A DNA stretch of 64,000 nt, taken from Sarocladium kiliense. Lineage: Eukaryota > Ascomycota > Sordariomycetes > Hypocreales > Sarocladiaceae. Under the pieces are notes generated by a model that worked only from the letters and a program-made list of their open reading frames with translations, was not told where the DNA came from and did no database searches. This document shows, in pieces, positions 11,423 through 22,734 of this stretch. The stretch spans positions 434,001-498,000 of the forward strand of contig JAUZTG010000020.1 in NCBI GenBank assembly GCA_030734395.1, given 5' to 3'. Each line of letters opens with the position of its first letter. Within the stretch, counting starts at the first letter, position 1. Made by a program: the position numbers and the translations under genes.

Positions 11423-13039
11423 CGTGCCTCACCTCAGCTTCATTTGTCTCCATGTTGCGATCTATACATGTAGCTAAGCTACACAGCCTCAGGGCAACTC
11501 CCTCTCTGGGAACTTTTCCTTTCTCATTACAACTGCTGTATACTTGAGCATTTCTTGGCGTTGGAACCGGAACCGGACTGGCATGAAAGGATATGAGGAG
11601 CGAGAAGGTGTTATTGATTTCCCTTGGACGCACAAGTGAGCATGCGTAAGCCCCATGTGGGCAATGATGATGATCAAATGGGATTTGTCATATAGATGAT
11701 AAGGTCTTGGAGAAGACCTGGCGACGACAAAAGTGTACAATTGTAAATGTACTTTGACATCATATTCTTGCTACTATTCCTGAAGTCGTTTACATATAGT
11801 ATGACCATGGTACTCGGACAATTGAGGAGTAAGCAATTTACTGAGCGTAAAGAGACCGACCCCAGGAACGTGACACAATCGCACAACAGATTTCTCTGTA
11901 GAGGCAGCAGATACATGGATAATCGCCAAATCGTAGGTCTGCCAAGGGATATGCCAGCCTGCATCAGGCTCATACATGGTGGGCATCGGGTCTATCCGCA
12001 GCACGCCATGGTTGAACATGTGGAATCATGTCTTTGGCCTTACTGACCCATACTACGTGCAGTGAAAAGCGTTCCAGGCTGAACCCGGTTGCTAGCACAG
12101 TGATATGACAAGTGATCCGTATGGGAAGAATGTGAATAGCCGAAGACGAACAAAAAAGACATGAAGGCTCGGCAGGACGTTCTCCGTGCCCCTAAGTGGT
12201 TGGGAGGAAGAGGTGACTTTGCGCGAGAACCATGGGTTGTGTAAATTGCCTTTCCCTGTTGGACCCAAAGGCTAAACAGGGAGAAAAAACGAAACTAACT
12301 AGGGACTAGAAGAAACATGTCGTGGTGACGTGTAATTCTTCCTAATGAGGGTTGAGGAATGTGACTGGGAGAATTACCCGGACGGACGTACGGGATGGAC
12401 ACACGTGAAGGCGAAAGCGAAGCGATCGCTTGCGCGCTGCATCCACCACCGACCGAGTCGGAGCTGGGCCCGACACCTGCCTGATTCGGTAGGTGATTGT
12501 ATAAACGCGCCTCTTACAGAGTTACATATTCGGACAGAATGGCAAAGAGGAACGTACGGATGGGGGGGGGGGGATCATTAGTGGACGCCCCCAAAGGAGT
12601 ATTGCGAAGCAGGGAAATGTGCGTCTGTCTCTGAAGTTCCCTCTATTGAACGGAAAAAAGAGAGGCTTGCTTGGAAGACTATTGGCATTTAAGCTTGTCT
12701 TTTTTCGTCTCCCGACTGCCGTGAGTGTGTGGGGTTGAAGAACGGGGGATGGGTCTAACGGTGATAACGACGATGTGACGCTCTGCAGGGATGATGGCCT
12801 TGAATGATACAGAACCTCGGGTCGACTGGGGGATCTTTTGATTTCCTTTTTGCACATGGACAGGGGATCTTTTGAGTGTCTGTCATGTATTGGTAACGTT
12901 GGTTAGTGCTGAGTTATGACGACTGCGGAGGCCGAGCGATGAGAGGGAGGAATGCAAGTCGGGACGTATAAGGGAGTGATGATCGCTCTTGGCTTCTGCA
13001 AGTCTCTCACCTCGATACCACTCTCTTAACAGCTTGTAA
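11423..13039. other. Intergenic region
   Basis: No supported gene. It holds the 3' flank of the PH-domain gene and the promoter of the secreted quinoprotein gene. A run of 12 G residues lies at 12562-12573. Confidence 0.5.
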
Positions 13040-14603
13040 ATGGCAAACAAGAGCATCATGCCTCGTCTTTCACAACTTCTCGCCTTCACGGGAGCCAGTC
13101 TCGTCACCTTCGTCTCTGCTCAATGTGCCCTCCAGCCCACCGCCAACATTGCCACGGCAGAGGGCGTGGAGTTCAAGCTCCTGCGCACGGGTCTGCAGAG
13201 GCCACGCCATCTTGTTGTTGACACTGAGGGCAATCTCTTGATTGCTGAGAGTGGCCTTCGGGGTGTGAGGAGGGTTGTTCTCGATGATGGCGAGGGATTG
13301 GATGTCTGTGTCGGGTCTGCCAATGCTTTGATTTCCAATTCGAATGTATGTCACTTACTTTGGACGCCCATGAATCAGGGTCTGCCTTGCTAGGGTGTAC
13401 TGACCAAGCTGATGATAGCTCAACCACGGCATCGCTCTCACAGCCGATGGCAAGACCCTCCTTGTCTCCAGTCCCAGTGAGGTCTACGCCTATGACTACA
13501 ATGCCTCCTCAGGCACCGTCAGCTCTCGCCGTACTGTCATTACGGGCATGGATGGCTCATCGACGCACTCGACTCGGACCTTGACCATCCCTCTCACAGG
13601 CAACCCTAACTTGCTGCTTGTCGCGGGCGGTTCCAATGGCAATCTGGATGGTCCAACCGTGGAGAAGGATGTTGTTCGTAGCCAAGTGAGGATCTTCAAC
13701 ATCGATGACCTGTTGGCGGCAGATGCACCGTTCGATTATGGGAGTGCAGAGGTGCTCGGTTGGGGCTTGCGCAACAGCGTTGGCTTCGCCGAGGACCCTT
13801 CCACTGGGTACATTGTAAGTTTTTCTACCCATCCAGACTTCTGGCTCAACATCCTGCACCATCTCAACGATGCAGAGTCTTGGAGGCGATGGGCTGACTT
13901 CAAGCTCAGTGGTCCGTCGAGAACTCAGTCGACAACCTCTTCCGCAACGGCGCGGACATCCACAACACCAACCCCGGCGAAGAGCTCAACTTCCACGGCC
14001 TCCCCAATGATACTTCAAGCGCTTTGTTCGGAGCCAACTACGGCTACCCAGGCTGCTTCTCCATTTATGACCCTTCCGTCGTGCGGGACTACCCCGGTGG
14101 TGCAACGGTTGGACAGCAGATGGCGGCGACCCCGAATGGAGAGAATAACCTTGGGTTTACGGACGAGGAGTGTCAAGAGAAGGAAGCCCCTAGGATCACA
14201 TTTGGGTCGCATCTTGCGCCGTTGGATGTGAAGTTCTGGGACGGCAGTGCCGCGTATATCTCGTTCCACGGAAGCTGGTGAGTGATATGATTTGTCCTGA
14301 CAACAGCATGCTGCGCTGCGTTTCCTTTGAGATGGTTTGAAGAGTGGCTGACGACAAGACACTCATTCTAGGAACCGGAATCCCGGCGATGGCTACCGTC
14401 TCAGCAAGGTGGACTTTGCTGGTGGCGAGCCTGTGTCGGGGTCGGACGATGCTCAGGCTGAGGTGCCACTAATGTGGAATGCAGACAACTCGAGGTGCCC
14501 TGGAGGATGCTTCCGGCCTACAGGACTGACGTTTGACAAGTCGGGACGGCTATTCATGACGAGTGACTCGACGGGAGAGTTGTATGTGGTGACGGGAGTT
14601 TGA
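13040..14603 (+). CDS. Secreted sorbosone/pyranose dehydrogenase-like beta-propeller protein
   Basis: Four exons (13040-13345, 13419-13814, 13910-14277, 14372-14603) give 433 residues with consistent phases. The protein opens with a signal peptide (hydrophobic core LLAFTGASLVTFVSAQ); a second in-frame ATG at 13058 would give a shorter version. The body has the repeats of the soluble glucose/sorbosone dehydrogenase six-bladed propeller: RPRHLVVDTEGNLLIAE, LNHGIALTADGKTLLVS, GWGLRNSVGFAEDPSTGYI, NPGEELNFHG, APLDVKFWDGSAAYISFHGS and FRPTGLTFDKSGRLFMTSD. Related fungal proteins (CAZy AA12 and L-sorbosone dehydrogenase-like) use PQQ to oxidise sugars outside the cell. The PQQ-dependent activity here is inferred from family. 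The exon joins restore WSVENSV and SWNRNPGDGYR, which supports the model. Confidence 0.85.
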
Positions 14604-15369
14604 GCGAGGCTGACCACTGGCCAGAAGTTGTAGCGAGGGCACTGTAGATGCTATTAGTCTTGCGAGTGCGGTACATGTTGCTGAGCTTTGAGTACATATC
14701 AACTGGGATTCTCTCCTCATTGCTGACAAGTAGTTCTTTCTATGATATCCGTCTCGATTGTGATGGTTGCAGGCCGACTGGTAGGGACCTTGTCTCAGTT
14801 GCTGGTGGCCTTTAGCGGTGATGATGGTGTTGAGTGCCGACGGTTGCCCCCCGCAACAGGAAACTGCAGCCAAGCGCCGTCAACTCACTCGCAGCCAGCG
14901 CATCCACCCTCTAACACTGTTTGTTGGCAACCACCGCTCGCCCAACTTTGTGCCTCATCTACTTACTGTACCTTAAGCTTGCGCCATCATCGTCATCCAC
15001 CCATTCCCCAACAATCCAGCTCAAGCCACTCAGTCGTCCTTCTGTACATCGCATCCAGCATCGCCATCATCGACCACTCCTAATCCTGCGACCACTTCCA
15101 GTACATACATCCAGACTCCCTTGCATCTCCGACAGCGACATGACGTAAACAAGCCCATCGCCAGCATACTCACTCCATGCGCCGCGTCAGGCATCACCGA
15201 CTACTGAGCCGCCTCTGAACGCCCGACCAGACCGACCACAATCACGTCTCCCGATTCCATCACGATACCCGAGAGACCGTCACATTCCTCAATTCACAGA
15301 TCTGCGACACTTTCAGCCCACGAGGCGCACCACCAACCCCGCAAACCACACATTCCAATCATCACCACA
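14604..15369. other. Intergenic region and leader
   Basis: No gene seen. From about 14870 the plus strand is C/A-rich with few G, resembling the promoter and 5' leader of the membrane protein that follows. Confidence 0.5.
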
Positions 15370-16035
15370 ATGCCACCACCATCACAACCACTCACCGACC
15401 TCCTCCCCCGCCAAAACTCCTTCGCCCCCATCCCCTCTTCCTACGGCTCCGCCTCTTCCTCTCCACACCCCGGCGTCGTCGCCGGCATAGTCATCGGTTC
15501 CGTCGGCGGCTTCCTCCTCCTCCTCTTCCTCCTCTACTCCTGTCTCGGCTTCGGCCCATCTATCTGGGTCCAGCCCTCCCGCTCCGAATACACCGCCGCC
15601 AGCCAATCCGTCCTCTCCTTCCGCACGCGACGAACCTCCCGAGCGAGATCTGCGAGGCGGCATGCGAGTCGTGGACCGCGGGTCACCGAGACGTATGAGG
15701 TGAGGACCAGGGAGTCGAGAGGTGTTAGTGGTGGTGGGAGGGCGAGGAGTAGTGCCCCGCCGGTTGTAGTTGATGAACCGGTGATTGTTGAGCCGACCAG
15801 GGCGCCGCCGCCGCCAAGGGTGGTGAGGAGTGATGATAGTGAGGATGATGAGGACGAGGATGAGATTGTTGTCTTGGAGGAACATAGTCCGCCGAGGAGG
15901 AAGAGCAGGAGGCGGAGTAGTGATAGGAGGAGCGAGGAGAGGTATTCTCGAGGAGGGGGCTCGTATTACCATGATGCGGAGCCTGGGTCGCCCTATCGCG
16001 AGAGGAGGGACAGGCGGTACAGCCGTGACCGATGA
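15370..16035 (+). CDS. Single-pass membrane protein with charged cytoplasmic tail
   Basis: An intronless frame of 221 residues. There is no clear cleaved signal peptide; one strong membrane segment lies at about residues 35-58 (GVVAGIVIGSVGGFLLLLFL). The short N-terminal part is Ser/Pro-rich. The long C-terminal tail is rich in Arg/Ser, with an acidic patch (SDDSEDDEDEDEIVVLEE) and Arg/Tyr-rich repeats near the end (ERYSRGGGSYYHDAEPGSPY). This architecture is common in uncharacterised Pezizomycotina proteins. The coding strand fits because the purine-rich second half is colinear with the open frame; the long minus-strand frame across it is a shadow. Function unknown. Confidence 0.72.
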   Translation: MPPPSQPLTDLLPRQNSFAPIPSSYGSASSSPHPGVVAGIVIGSVGGFLLLLFLLYSCLGFGPSIWVQPSRSEYTAASQSVLSFRTRRTSRARSARRHASRGPRVTETYEVRTRESRGVSGGGRARSSAPPVVVDEPVIVEPTRAPPPPRVVRSDDSEDDEDEDEIVVLEEHSPPRRKSRRRSSDRRSEERYSRGGGSYYHDAEPGSPYRERRDRRYSRDR

Positions 16036-16433
16036 GCCAGTCCATGCCTTCGACTCTTAACTGTCTGGGCTATGCTTCTAGGTGTTTGATGAAAGTCTAT
16101 AGAGATGGATGTATGTACGTACTTTGGCCATACCCACAGACAAGGGAGAAGCTACGGAGCATGTGGCCTGTTTTTACAACGTTGTACATAACTTTCTTTT
16201 TGGGTTTGATCAGAATATACCACCTTTGCCTGCTTGACACAAATGTGGCTTGCCCATCAATCTGGAACATGATAGTGATGATCTTGTCGTAGAGAATCCT
16301 CCACAAATATATGAATATTCTGTAACCAGAGGGTATCTGTCTTCCCAATGACCGACCTCCCAACCTCCTCCGCACAAGTGCTGCACGCTCCCTACTCCCA
16401 TATTCAACATCATTTCCCCCGCCATCGCTTCCC
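16036..16433. other. Convergent intergenic spacer
   Basis: 3' flank shared by the plus-strand membrane protein and the minus-strand Zn2Cys6 gene. No coding signal is seen. Confidence 0.5.
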
Positions 16434-19400
16434 TTACTGCCCCTGTTGTCCACCAAAGAAGAACGTGTCAAACGGGTTGATCTGCTGTCCCTCGCTATAG
16501 TCATTCGCCAGTCCCTCCCAGTTCATCCCGAAACCAAGATCCAGCTGCGCCTGATCGATGCTCCCACCCGTGAAATCCCCGCCACTACCACCGCCGCCAT
16601 TAGCCGCCCCGAGGGAGTTGAGGAAATCCATCGTCTGTGCGTCAGGATAGTCCATAGACCCTTGCAGGCCGAACTGCTGACCCATCATCATGTTGCCACC
16701 TGCGCGGCGGTCCATCATGGGTGATGTATTCGCCATTGATGTGTCCATCGTCGTAGTGGTACTGCCATCCTGGCTCATGTTGGTGCTATCAAGCCCGCCG
16801 GGGTTGCTGCGCGGTTGCTGGTTGCTAGTCGTGCTGCCCATGTACTCAGACCCATCAAACGTCTTCGACTGACGTATAGACGGGGAGGATTGGGAGCCCA
16901 GGTCGCCGCCGGCAGATATCGTCGGCGAAGGCAGCGTGTCGGACAGGGACAAATCGAATTGGAATTGCTGAGGGTCCGGCTGCTGTGTCTGCTGCTGCGG
17001 GCGCCTCCTTGGGTGCTGTCTTGCTGGCGGTTGAGGTCTCGATGTTGCATCTGATTGACTCCAGCTCGTCGGGTCAGTCTTCTGTCGCCGGATCGGCTTC
17101 ACCGGGTTGCCGAATCCGCCAGACGAGCTGGCCATTTTGAGGGTCGTCTTCGCCGTCCGATCAAAGGCATCGCGGCACGTCTCTGCCGGTGGGCACTTGT
17201 CAATCATGTCCGTGAATACCGATTTCGCTGCCAAGATGGTGAAATCCACCTCGTTCAAGTCCTGTTGTTATACATGGTCAGTCATCTATTGTCAATCCAC
17301 TGGTTCATTCCGCATTACTTACCAAGCGAGCTCTGACGGCAGGCGAATGCCAGATAGCGTAGAGGTACGAGATACCCGCCATGAACAAATGATGGGTCGA
17401 CAAGTATGTGTAGCTCACCAGCCCGCTAAGGTGAAGCTGGCGGTAGATGCGAAGGATCTTATGCCCTGCCTCTGCCACCTTCAGGTAGACGGCTTCCTCG
17501 TCCTCGCGTAATTCTGCCGTGAAGGCTTTAGGACTGTCGACCTCGTTGGAGGTATTGTACTCATCTTCGAACATCGCAGGAACGCTGAGACTTTGTCGAT
17601 AAAGCATAATGATAGCTTGCCAGTAGTTGAGCTCCAGGAATTCCGTCGAGAATGCAACACCTGTCTCTTGACGTGTCGGCGCGGAAGTCTTCCAGTCGTA
17701 CAGCCTTCGGTCAATATCCATCCTCCACGACCTATACGAGTCGAACTGCACGAGGAAGGCACAGGGCAGATCATCATGCATCTCTGGGTACAGCTTGCCT
17801 GCCCCCGACGACCTGGCGACTTGGGCCTGGTTATACTGCAGAACTTGAAGGATTTCGGATTGCAACAGCCGGAGTCGGAAGTAATGGTGTGCCACGTGCT
17901 TGTAGCTTGGCTGCGACTCTTCGCCAGCCATATCAAGGAAGCCTCCCGGCGTAATGAAGGCGTCATCAAGAAGAGATGGGAACTCCGTGGTGATGACCTG
18001 ATCGCTAACACCAAATGGACGACCAACGCAAGTCGATACAAGTCGGTCGAACGAATATGTGCACCACCAGAGGCGGCGCCGCTTGTCGCGGATCCAGAGT
18101 CGCCGCCCCCTCTCCTGAGCGCTGTCTCTTCTCGTGGGACCATCATTCTCCTCTCCATCGTCTGGAAGGCCCCATTCGATGTCATTACCCTCTTCATAAT
18201 GTAAACCAAGGTCAACTGCCAGGCGCACTGCCACGCCGATAATATACCTGATCAGGTCAGTGAATGGTTCTCTCGCGCAGCTTAGCTCACTCACCAGAGG
18301 CCCGGTGGGACGGGACGGAGAAGTGCGAAGTTTGCCAGCAGCAACACAGCCTGAAGAACTTCCAGGCCGCCGCCACTATTGCTCAGACAGGCTTCCAGGT
18401 GTACTATAGCACTCGCATGATACTCTTCCGGCTGTCCTTGGTGCTTCGAATGGTCCATTGCCATCTTGGAGCTATTCGACGACTCGGTCTTGACGACCTC
18501 TCCGACGATGACACCGCAACCAATGGCAAATACCATGTTAAGCATGTATAGCTCCCGCGCTCCGCTCGGAGGCTCAGGAGAGGAATACGCCTTCTCGAAC
18601 ATCTGCATAAATTCGCCCCGGTGGAGGATAGGGATTTGCGGATTCGCGTGCTCAAAGTAGAGAGTGACCAGCCGCGATGCAACTTCCTTGTCTGGCCAGG
18701 GAGCAGGCTGGATGGAAGGCTTTGTATGTAGACCGAAGAATGAGTCGCGCATTGAGGTACCGCTGCCACTAGGATGGCGAGACGCTGATCGTTCCTGAGA
18801 ACCGGCGTGATCTGATACGGAGTATTGAACAGCCGCAAAGACCACCCTAGCAAAGGAGACACCAGAGGTGGATGCCAGCGATTTAGGCTTTGAAGGGCTT
18901 ACGATATTGAGCATTGTAGGATCGGTGCCTCCTTTCTTTCCCCTGAGTGACTCAATCGTTTGATTCGTCGGTTTCAATGTATCCCGTCCATCCCCATCTG
19001 TAGCTCCAGTGTCTCCTGCAGTCGTGCTCTCACTATCACCTCGAACCCGACGGGAAAGCATATCCAACTTATCTCCGGGTGGATACGGGATATCATTCGC
19101 ATCCAGTAGCTTCTCGAGCGTCTTGACCCTCGTTTCAAGGTGGAAGACGTAGCTCCTGGGAATTTTCATCTTCAAGATAGGATCGTAGCCATAGCATTCT
19201 GCATTGGCTTTGACACAGCCCGCACATCTAGGCAGCTTCTGATCACACCTGTTCTTCCTCTGTCTGCAGCGATCGCATGCGCTGACATTGCGGAAGTTGC
19301 TGCTTTGGCCAGGCTTGCCGGTCAACCCCGCTGCAGCCGCCGCATTACCAGCGCTGCTAACCTCAGACTGCTCAGTTGGACTTGTCGGGCGTCCATTGCG

Positions 19401-19475
19401 CGGGGAAGGATCCTCTCGCGAGGATTGACGCTGGCGCTTGGTGGGCTGAGGGTTGGGAGAGGGTGGACCGGGCAT
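16434..19475 (-). CDS. Zn2Cys6 transcription factor with fungal_trans domain (regulator 1)
   Basis: Three exons (19475-18295, 18247-17323, 17261-16434) with 47-bp and 61-bp introns give 977 residues. The zinc cluster is at C67, C70, C77, C84, C87 and C94 (CDRCRQRKNRCDQKLPRC then AGCVKANAEC). It is followed by a linker and a dimerisation coiled coil (YVFHLETRVKTLEKLLDAND, about 109-128). The middle holds the fungal_trans homology region: LVTLYFEHANPQIPILHRGE, then VAVRLAVDLGLHYEEG and RRLWWCTYSFDRLVSTCVGR. The C-terminal third is Gln/Asn/Gly-rich and ends in an acidic/aromatic stretch (NPFDTFFFGG) that may be an activation domain. It acts in the nucleus on DNA. The target pathway cannot be told from sequence. 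Its nearest neighbours are a membrane protein and an MFS transporter. Confidence 0.9.
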
Positions 19476-20912
19476 GTTGACGAACGGAGGCGCCGGAGAG
19501 GGAGGAAGGGAAAGGTGCGCGTGATCGTATCGGAGCCTTCGTATCGCAATGGTGTCGTCTAATGTTCTAAGGAAATGTCAGCAGGCTGGTTCTGCATCTG
19601 CCATAGGGACAACGGCCGCCCACGTACCTGCCACAATAGCAGTGTGTCTCAACGCTGGGTCTGCGCGAACCTAGGTTGGAAGGCTGAGTTTACCATCCAT
19701 GGTCCTGCCTCCTCGCAGCTTCAGTATCAGGCGAAGATTTCGATAGAGAGCATAGGCCGTGCCAGCTTTCCGTGCTTCACTACGTCGCAAAATGCGGTCC
19801 TAAATTGGCGACAAAATGTGGGAATGCTGTCGTTTGCGGCAGATCAGATCCAGTCGTCGCGCAGCGTTCAGAAGCGGCCGTGGTGCGTCGGAAGCACAAG
19901 TGAAGTCGAGTGAGATCCAGCCTGCTAGTCTTGCTCGGAGTGAAGACAAGGGATCTTGGTAACCACTCAGAAGACCAAGGTGATGGGTGTGAGGGTGTCG
20001 TCGAGCCCACTGCACTGGGCTCCAGTCACTCTACGCTCAATCGAGCTCAGCCGCTGATAAGCACATGCTGCAGCCACTCGCAGTCGCCGTCGGCTCAAGT
20101 AGCTTCTGCTTGACCCCCGCACAACGCCACAATCACCAGCCACACCGGGCTCGAAGCTCTGCCGTAATTGTGGCGCCCACGATAGTAAGGCATGGGGGTC
20201 ACTTCACCGACAAGCCGTCATCTTATCTTTGCCATTGGACCCTGCCACCAGGGTTTCAGTCCAGTTGCTGATCACGGCATTGGAGGATTCACTTACTCGA
20301 TCATATCGAGCAACCGTTTCTACCCCAGACCAGGCCCAGGTCGTGCCGAGCCATCGTGGGCACACATCGTCACCAGCCCACAATTCAGCATACACGGACT
20401 AGATTACCAGCACTGACAGCTGTTTGCACAATTAATGAGGCGGCAAATAATGGAGTTCTCAAAATCTCAGTATTGCAATGCAATGCAACTGCGCGCAAAG
20501 CCCAGCTATCCATTCTTCTGGTATCCATCCCGCTAATGCAGAAGCCTCTGCTGTTCGCCAATAATCCATCTATCGTCCTGTGTTCTATCCTAGTCTCGCT
20601 TCCTGTTCCCAAAAAAAAAAAAAAACAATGACAAACCATAGAGCTGTCCAAATAATTACAATGGCGCGCGAAAATGCAGCAGTGAAGCTGGCGCCTTGAT
20701 CTAGTGAGAGTCATGTCCCTCATTGTGTCCTCACTTTTCCTTGGGACAAACGCCTGTTCCTCATGTCCAGTATCCGAACTCATTGCGATGTGGGTATGAG
20801 CGTGAAAAAAAATAGGGTTAAAAGCCAAAAGAAACCAAAATCAGAAGTCAAGCTCGTAATCCTTGTTCCAAAAAAGATGTGGTTGTGAGGTTTAAGTCTC
20901 GTCCCTTGCCGC
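19476..20912. other. Upstream region of Zn2Cys6 regulator 1
   Basis: About 1.4 kb between the start of regulator 1 and the 3' end of the MFS gene, both on the minus strand. It contains a 15-A homopolymer at about 20611-20625. No gene is supported. Confidence 0.5.
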
Positions 20913-22734
20913 TCAGACGCTCTCATCCTCGTCGTACGCTGCCAGCAGAGCTTCTTCGCTCAGTTCATCTTCATCAGCCGGGATTTGATCAAAATGTCCA
21001 CCGCCTTCGGTGATTTGAGAGCTGAGGAATGCACCAATGATGGTGACAAAACCGCTGAACCACCAGGCAAGGCCCGAGTAGCCTGTTTGCAAACCCCACG
21101 CATAAAGCAGGCCTGACACAGCTGGACCCAGAGCGCGGCAAAGGCTGGCAGTCGACGCTGCAATCCCGTTGATCGTTCCCAAGACCTGCTTAGAAGGAGC
21201 GGAGTTGGCGAGCAAGATGGCGTTGCTGGGGTAAGCCATGGTTGCGAATGTGCATTTCCAGATGACAAGAATGTAAATAGCCGCCATGCGCATCTGCTCC
21301 GGAAGCAAAACCAAATATGGGGTGACGAAGTACAGCGCAAAGTACGAGAAGGCCAAAATGCGGAATAGTCGAAGCGAGCCGAGACGACGGGTGACGGGGG
21401 CAACAATCAGATAATTGGCGAGGAGAGAGTATACGCCTTGCACAGACATGATGACGCCGATGGTCTTTGTGTCAAGGCCAAATCCATCAACGAAGCGGAA
21501 GGGCAAGTCGAGGATAGGGTGCTTCGGCGGCGCTGTGCTCAAGAACACGGGGAAAAGTTGATCAAATGTCATCGTATGACTGTGGCCTAATTAGTTGGTA
21601 TGCCTTGTCAACACGGTGCTGAGCACTTACAATGCGAGGATTCCATATGATACAATGTTCATGATGACAGCCTTGGTGAATATCCGAGGCTCCGAGCGGG
21701 TTGCAATGGCTTGGGGACGAATGTGTGATGAGCCTGTGTTGCTGTCCACCGGAGTGAGCTTCGGCGAGTTATCAGAGCTTCGATACGCTGGAAGGGACTC
21801 GTCGTCACTTGAACCGTCAAGGTCGCTCAATGGATCAAGTGACTTGTAAGGGTTGGTTGAGGTGTCGCCCAGTAAAGCCTGTTTCTCCGGGTTCCTAATG
21901 CTGGACCGACATCCGCGAAGCCACCCGAGTTTCGCCAACAAATAATCCCCTAGCTCTCGACCTCGATCTCGCTCACCCTTCTTTAAGGCATGGGTCTCCT
22001 CAAGGAAGAGAAGACCTACAACAACCCCAATTAAGACTGTTGCGGCGCTGAAGAGGTTGGGGAGCAAGTAAGGGAATCGGTCCCAAATGGTACCCTTGGC
22101 GAAGATCTCTGGGTAGCTGATGCAAGGACGGGCAAGGGCACCACCAATAGCAGGGCCAATGATCGAGCCGATACACCAAACCATGGGCATGATGGTGTAG
22201 GCTCGTGGCTGATGCTCTTTGACAGTCACCAATTCCGCAACGGTGGTCTGTAGAACGCCAATGTTGCCGTTCAACAAACCCCCGAGGGCCCGAGCGAAAA
22301 GGGCGACGGGCAGACTAGGCGAGAAGCCGAAAATAAGGACACTGAGAGCTGTCCCTGCAAGTCCTATAAGAAGCACTGGTTTCCGTCCGATCTTGTCGCT
22401 CAGTCGACCCCACATGACGCCAGTTGCAAACTCGGCCAGGGTGAAAGCAGACGTTACCATTCCGGCGTAAACGGAGATCTTACTGGCATCATCGGTAATG
22501 CGGAAGTCTTCAATCATGTAATAGATATAGGGAAAGATGGACATGAACGCGATGGGTTCACATATCCGGCAGCAAGCTATTCTTCCCAGTCAGTACATGT
22601 TTCTATTTCAGCGTGAGCTCTGCATTTGACGCACCCAGAACGAGCATCTGCTTGGTAGGGAATGCCATGTTAGACTTCAGTGCCTGGTGTCGCCCGTCAC
22701 GACGGGGGACACCCGCTTGATTTTGCCGTCTCAT
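20913..22734 (-). CDS. MFS transporter, YCR023C/ZIFL-like
   Basis: Three exons (22734-22635, 22576-21631, 21579-20913) with introns of 58 and 51 bp give 570 residues. Splicing of intron 1 creates MLVLACCRICEPIAFMSIF, the usual first membrane helix of this subgroup, and intron 2 joins SYGILA to FHTMTFDQLFPVF. MFS signatures are present: GVMWGRLSDKIGRKPVLLIG in the loop 2-3 region, and RALGGLLNGNIGVLQTTVAE for helix 4/5. A long acidic cytoplasmic loop separates the two six-helix halves. The C-terminus is acidic (DEDELSEEALLAAYDEDESV). Related proteins are fungal YCR023C and plant zinc-induced-facilitator-like transporters. The substrate is unknown; a proton-driven exporter at the vacuole or plasma membrane is the family expectation. 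Confidence 0.88.

Noticed and set aside
15382..15972. A 196-codon minus-strand frame opposite the single-pass membrane protein.
   Set aside because: It is the shadow of the plus-strand gene; its long Glu and Gly runs mirror the CTC/CCT codons of the real frame.
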